From the NCBI GenBank assembly GCA_037444825.1, contig JBBILR010000001.1, positions 1 through 64,000 of the forward strand: a stretch of DNA of 64,000 nt, given 5' to 3'. Position 1 is the stretch's first letter, and each line of letters starts with the position of its first letter. The translations under genes were made by a program, and so were the position numbers. The notes beneath the pieces are model-generated. The model saw nothing but the letters and a program-made list of their open reading frames with translations. It was not told the DNA's origin and did not search any database. This DNA comes from JBFLVU01 sp037444825 (GTDB lineage: Bacteria > Acidobacteriota > UBA4820 > DSQY01). Below are positions 61,304-64,000 of the stretch, piece after piece.

Positions 61304-62027
61304 ACGGGGCGGGGGCCCTCGGATCTCGGTGGTGGTTCCTGTCTACAACGAGGAGGAGAACCTGCCGGTCCTCCTTCGGGAGATCCGGGAGACGCTGGAC
61401 CCCCTCGGCGAGTCCTACGAGGTGGTCTTCGTGGACGACGGGAGCCGCGACCGGTCCCTGGAGGTTCTCAAGGGGCTCCTGCCGGATAACCCCATGGTGC
61501 GGGTGGTGGTCTTCGAGAAGAACGCCGGGCAGACGGCGGCCATGGACGCCGGCCTGAGGGCCGCCCGGGGGGAGATTCTCGTCACCCTCGACGCCGACCT
61601 TCAGAACGACCCCCACGACATCCCCCTCCTCCTGGCTCAGATCGAACGCTTCGACGTGGTGGTGGGGTACCGGGCCCTCCGGCAGGACAGCCTGGTGAAG
61701 CGGGTCACCTCCAAGGTGGGGAACGGCGTCCGGAACTGGCTGACGCGGGAGCAGATCCGGGACACGGGGTGCTCCCTCAAGGCCTTCCGGCGGGAGGCGG
61801 TCCTGCGCCTCAAACTCTTCAAGGGGATGCACCGCTTTCTGCCCACCCTCTGCAAGATGGAGGGCTTCACCGTCACCGAGGTGAAGGTCAACCACCGCCC
61901 CCGGGTCCACGGAAAGACCAAGTACGGCGTCTTCGACCGCCTGAGGGCCACCGTGCCGGACGTGCTGGCGGTGCGGTGGATGCAGAGCCGTGTCCTGGGC
62001 TACCGGGTGAAAGAGGAGCTTCCGTGA
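61290..62027 (+). CDS. Family 2 glycosyltransferase (polyprenyl-phosphate sugar transferase type)
   Basis: 245 residues. The GT-A fold begins ISVVVPVYNEEENLPVLLRE, followed by VVFVDDGSRDRSLEVLKGLL, the sugar-nucleotide DxD in VTLDADLQNDPHDIPLLLAQ, and the acceptor segment DTGCSLKAFRREAV with VNHRPRVHGKTKYGVFDRLR. No C-terminal TM helices are present. This is the DPM1/ArnC-like type that loads a sugar on undecaprenyl or dolichyl phosphate. It is coupled to the LAB_N gene by a 4-bp overlap and feeds the GT39 two genes on. Confidence 0.9.
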   Translation: MRRDERGGGPRISVVVPVYNEEENLPVLLREIRETLDPLGESYEVVFVDDGSRDRSLEVLKGLLPDNPMVRVVVFEKNAGQTAAMDAGLRAARGEILVTLDADLQNDPHDIPLLLAQIERFDVVVGYRALRQDSLVKRVTSKVGNGVRNWLTREQIRDTGCSLKAFRREAVLRLKLFKGMHRFLPTLCKMEGFTVTEVKVNHRPRVHGKTKYGVFDRLRATVPDVLAVRWMQSRVLGYRVKEELP

Positions 62028-62323
62028 CCGGATTCACGTGGCCCCGTTTCTGGCTCGTCCTGGGCTTCGTGGCCCAAGGGGCCTTCTTCATGCGCTTCGT
62101 GGTCCAGTGGATCGCCAGCGAGCGGAAGAAGCGGAGCGTCGTCCCCATCGCCTTCTGGTACTTCAGCGTCGTGGGCGGCGTCCTCCTTCTGGCCTACTCC
62201 ATCTACCGAAAGGACCCGGTCTTCATCGTGGGGCAGGCCACGGGGCTCTTCATCTATGCGAGGAACCTCATGCTGATTTTCCGGCGGAAGGGCCGGGGAA
62301 TCCCCCCCTCCGCCGGGGAGTGA
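62024..62323 (+). CDS. Lipid A biosynthesis N-terminal domain (LAB_N) protein
   Basis: 99 residues from a GTG overlapping the previous stop (GTGA). Three TM helices: FWLVLGFVAQGAFFMRFVVQ, AFWYFSVVGGVLLLAYSIYR and FIVGQATGLFIYARNLMLIF. The pattern FVVQWIASERKKRSVVPIAFW followed by FxYxRN is characteristic of the LAB_N family, usually found between a GT2 and a GT39/GT83 in lipid-modification operons. It may help flip or present the lipid-linked sugar. Confidence 0.9.
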   Translation: MTGFTWPRFWLVLGFVAQGAFFMRFVVQWIASERKKRSVVPIAFWYFSVVGGVLLLAYSIYRKDPVFIVGQATGLFIYARNLMLIFRRKGRGIPPSAGE

Positions 62324-62326
62324 GCG

Positions 62327-63913
62327 GTGGAGCGGCGGCGCCCCCTCCTGGTCCTGCTCCTCTGCGCCGCGGTGTGGGCTTCCCTGATCCCCGCCCGTGG
62401 GGTCTGGGCCCCCGACGAGGCCCGCTACGCGGTGGTGGCGAGAGAGATGAAGGAAGCGGGCCGCCTTCTGGTGCCCCTTCTCAACGGCGAAACCTACACG
62501 CAGAAGCCTCCCCTCTTTTTCGACCTCGTTCAGCTGGCCTCCGCCCTGTCGGAGGGGGTGCCCGAGTGGGCCGTGAAGGCGCCGAGCCTGCTGGGCGGAC
62601 TTCTGACCCTCCTCTTCACGGCCCTCATCGCCGTCCGCCTGCTGGGCCCGCGGGGCGCCTGGCTGGCCCCCCTCCTTCTGGGGAGTTTCTTCAAGTTCGG
62701 CTGGCAGGCCCAGTTCGGCCAGATCGACATGGTCCTGACCGCCCTCGTCACGGGGCAGATCGCCTTGGGCCTCCGGTTGGGGGCGGGGCAGGGGAACCGC
62801 CGGCTGGGGATCGCGGTCCTCTCCCTTCTGGCCTTCCTGGGGGTCCTGGCCAAAGGGGCCGTGGGGTGCCTTCTGCCGTGGCTGGTTCTTCTGGCCTGGT
62901 TTCTCGCCCGAAGGGACCTCGCCGGCCTGAGACGAACGGGGCTGGGCTGGGCGGCGGGCTGGACGGTGCTCCTCACCGCCCTCTGGCTCGCCGCCGCGGG
63001 CCTTCAGGCCGGGTGGGACTACCCCCGGGCCCTGGTCTTCAAGCAATCGGTCCAGCGGTACCTGGAGCCTTGGCACCACAAAGCCCCGCCTTACTACTAC
63101 CTCGGGGTCCTGCTGGCGGACGGCCTTCCTTTCTCCCTCCTCCTGGTCCCCCTGGCGGCCCCCCTGCTCCGCCGGAAGACGTGGCGGGAACCGGGCTCCC
63201 TCCTCCCCCTCCTATGGATGGCCGTCTACCTGGTCTTCTTTTCCCTCTCTTCGGGCAAGCGGTCGGTGTACATCCTCCCCCTCTTCCCCGGCCTGGCCCT
63301 CCTCCTGGCCCACGGCCTCCTGAACCTGGACCTGGGGCGCTGGCCCCGGAGAGGCTTCGTCCTGGCCTACGCCGTCCTTGCGGGGCTCTTCGCCGTCCTC
63401 TCCGCCGCGGCCTTCTGGAAGGTTCCGGAGGCGTACCGGACCCTCCTGCCCTACCTGTCGGGGGGGGGGATCTTGCTGGCGGCGGGGGCCGCGGCGGCGT
63501 CCTGGTGGACCTTCCGGGGCCGGGCCGTGGCGGGTGCCGCCGTCCTGGCCGGCGCGTCCCTCCTCTTCGTGCCGGCGACGGTGGTCCCCGCGGCCGCCCG
63601 CCTGGACCGGGCCAAGGCCCCCCGGGCCCTGGCCCGGGCGGCCCGGCCCGTCCTCGAGGCGGGAGGAACGCTGGCGGTCTTTCCCTCCCTGGTCCCCTCG
63701 GTGAACTACTACGCGGGGGCGAGGACGCCGGTCTTCGGAAAGGGGGAGCGGGCGTCGGCCGAAGGCTACCTCCGGGGAGGGGAGGGGAGGATTCTCCTCG
63801 TCCGCGAGGCGGACTGGGGGGAAGCCGGTTCGTTTCCGGTGCGTTGGGAGGGAACCATCGGGGACGACCGCTACCTGCTGCTGGCCTCTCCCGGCGCCCC
63901 GCCGGCCCCCTGA
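62327..63913 (+). CDS. GT39/ArnT-like membrane glycosyltransferase
   Basis: 528 residues from a GTG 3 bp after the LAB_N stop. The first loop has WAPDEARYAVVAREM, the catalytic Asp/Glu-type motif of ArnT/PMT-like GT-C enzymes. It is followed by NGETYTQKPPLFFDLVQLAS and a dozen or so TM helices. The GT2-LAB_N-GT39 set suggests transfer of a sugar from a polyprenyl phosphate carrier to lipid A or another envelope acceptor. The particular sugar cannot be told. Its C-terminus overlaps the convergent response-regulator frame by 43 bp. Confidence 0.9.
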   Translation: MERRRPLLVLLLCAAVWASLIPARGVWAPDEARYAVVAREMKEAGRLLVPLLNGETYTQKPPLFFDLVQLASALSEGVPEWAVKAPSLLGGLLTLLFTALIAVRLLGPRGAWLAPLLLGSFFKFGWQAQFGQIDMVLTALVTGQIALGLRLGAGQGNRRLGIAVLSLLAFLGVLAKGAVGCLLPWLVLLAWFLARRDLAGLRRTGLGWAAGWTVLLTALWLAAAGLQAGWDYPRALVFKQSVQRYLEPWHHKAPPYYYLGVLLADGLPFSLLLVPLAAPLLRRKTWREPGSLLPLLWMAVYLVFFSLSSGKRSVYILPLFPGLALLLAHGLLNLDLGRWPRRGFVLAYAVLAGLFAVLSAAAFWKVPEAYRTLLPYLSGGGILLAAGAAAASWWTFRGRAVAGAAVLAGASLLFVPATVVPAAARLDRAKAPRALARAARPVLEAGGTLAVFPSLVPSVNYYAGARTPVFGKGERASAEGYLRGGEGRILLVREADWGEAGSFPVRWEGTIGDDRYLLLASPGAPPAP

Positions 63914-64000
63914 GGCGGGCCGCCCCCGGTCACCCGGCCGATGACGGCCAGGAGGTCTCCCATGGAAAAGGGCTTGAGGAGGTACGCGGAGGCTCCCGCC
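63871..64000 (-). CDS. Response regulator, C-terminal part (runs off the window)
   Basis: The minus-strand frame entering at 63999 reads AGASAYLLKPFSMGDLLAVI and continues to a TAG at 63871. AGAxxYLLKPF is the receiver-domain beta5 motif with the conserved Lys. The protein ends shortly after the domain with a Gly/Pro-rich tail. The rest of the gene lies beyond the window. Confidence 0.75.
   Translation of the reverse strand, partial: AGASAYLLKPFSMGDLLAVIGRVTGGGPPQGAGGAPGEASSR

Overview
The window is a dense, GC-rich (roughly two-thirds G+C or more) bacterial chromosome segment with very short intergenic gaps and many 4-bp start/stop overlaps. A SlyB-like lipoprotein, a lipid A N-terminal-domain protein with partner glycosyltransferases, and many secreted proteins point to a Gram-negative diderm. 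The gene set combines pyruvate:ferredoxin oxidoreductase, Pta-AckA, B12-dependent ribonucleotide reductase, a cytochrome-bd-superfamily oxidase fused to cytochrome c, a FrzZ/CheW-like regulatory group and HEAT-like proteins next to RodZ. I infer an anaerobic or facultative member of Acidobacteriota (Holophagae/Thermoanaerobaculia-like) or a deltaproteobacterial-type lineage. This is not proven from the window. No transposase, phage gene, CRISPR array or rRNA was seen.

Layout. 1-4.2 kb: tRNA-Leu(CAA) with its promoter, then a set of exported proteins on the minus strand (small Cys-rich peptide, beta-propeller, carboxypeptidase-regulatory-repeat protein). 4.35-8.6 kb: a tight minus-strand operon encoding two HEAT-like proteins that share a repeat, a RodZ-like protein, a J-domain/TPR protein and a PP2C phosphatase. 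8.7-15.6 kb: adenosine deaminase, a small membrane protein, ValRS, a response regulator with a long repetitive tail, and two overlapping CheW-like genes. 15.7-21.9 kb (plus): nifJ with a near-consensus promoter, its usual dihydroorotate-dehydrogenase-like neighbour, and pepT. 21.9-29.2 kb (mostly minus): glnA, the bd-like/cytochrome c oxidase pair, acyl-CoA dehydrogenase, thiG, a Trm112-like protein (plus) and msrA. A repeat-like non-coding block lies at 29.2-29.6 kb.

29.7-33.0 kb: nrdJ with a consensus promoter covered by two NrdR boxes. 33.1-40.7 kb: a PEP/pyruvate-binding protein, a DUF3592 protein, an apparently exported AmmeMemoRadiSam pair, a SlyB-like lipoprotein and a small secreted protein. 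40.8-45.2 kb: carAB. 45.3-49.7 kb: a MacAB-type ABC efflux operon (adaptor, ATPase, two permeases). 49.8-53.3 kb: a diguanylate cyclase, then ackA and pta on the minus strand. 53.8-56.4 kb: a YgjP-type metallopeptidase, a tandem CDGSH protein and two alpha/beta hydrolases. 56.4-60.3 kb (minus): a translation-maturation operon def-fmt-rsmB headed by a TPR/cNMP-binding protein. 60.4-63.9 kb (plus): an agmatinase-family enzyme, then a GT2, LAB_N and GT39 set that probably modifies lipid A. The window ends inside a response-regulator receiver domain on the minus strand.

The most interesting observations are the HEAT/RodZ/J-TPR/PP2C operon, the small Cys-rich peptide next to a secreted propeller, the exported Memo/radical-SAM pair, and the promoter architecture of nrdJ.
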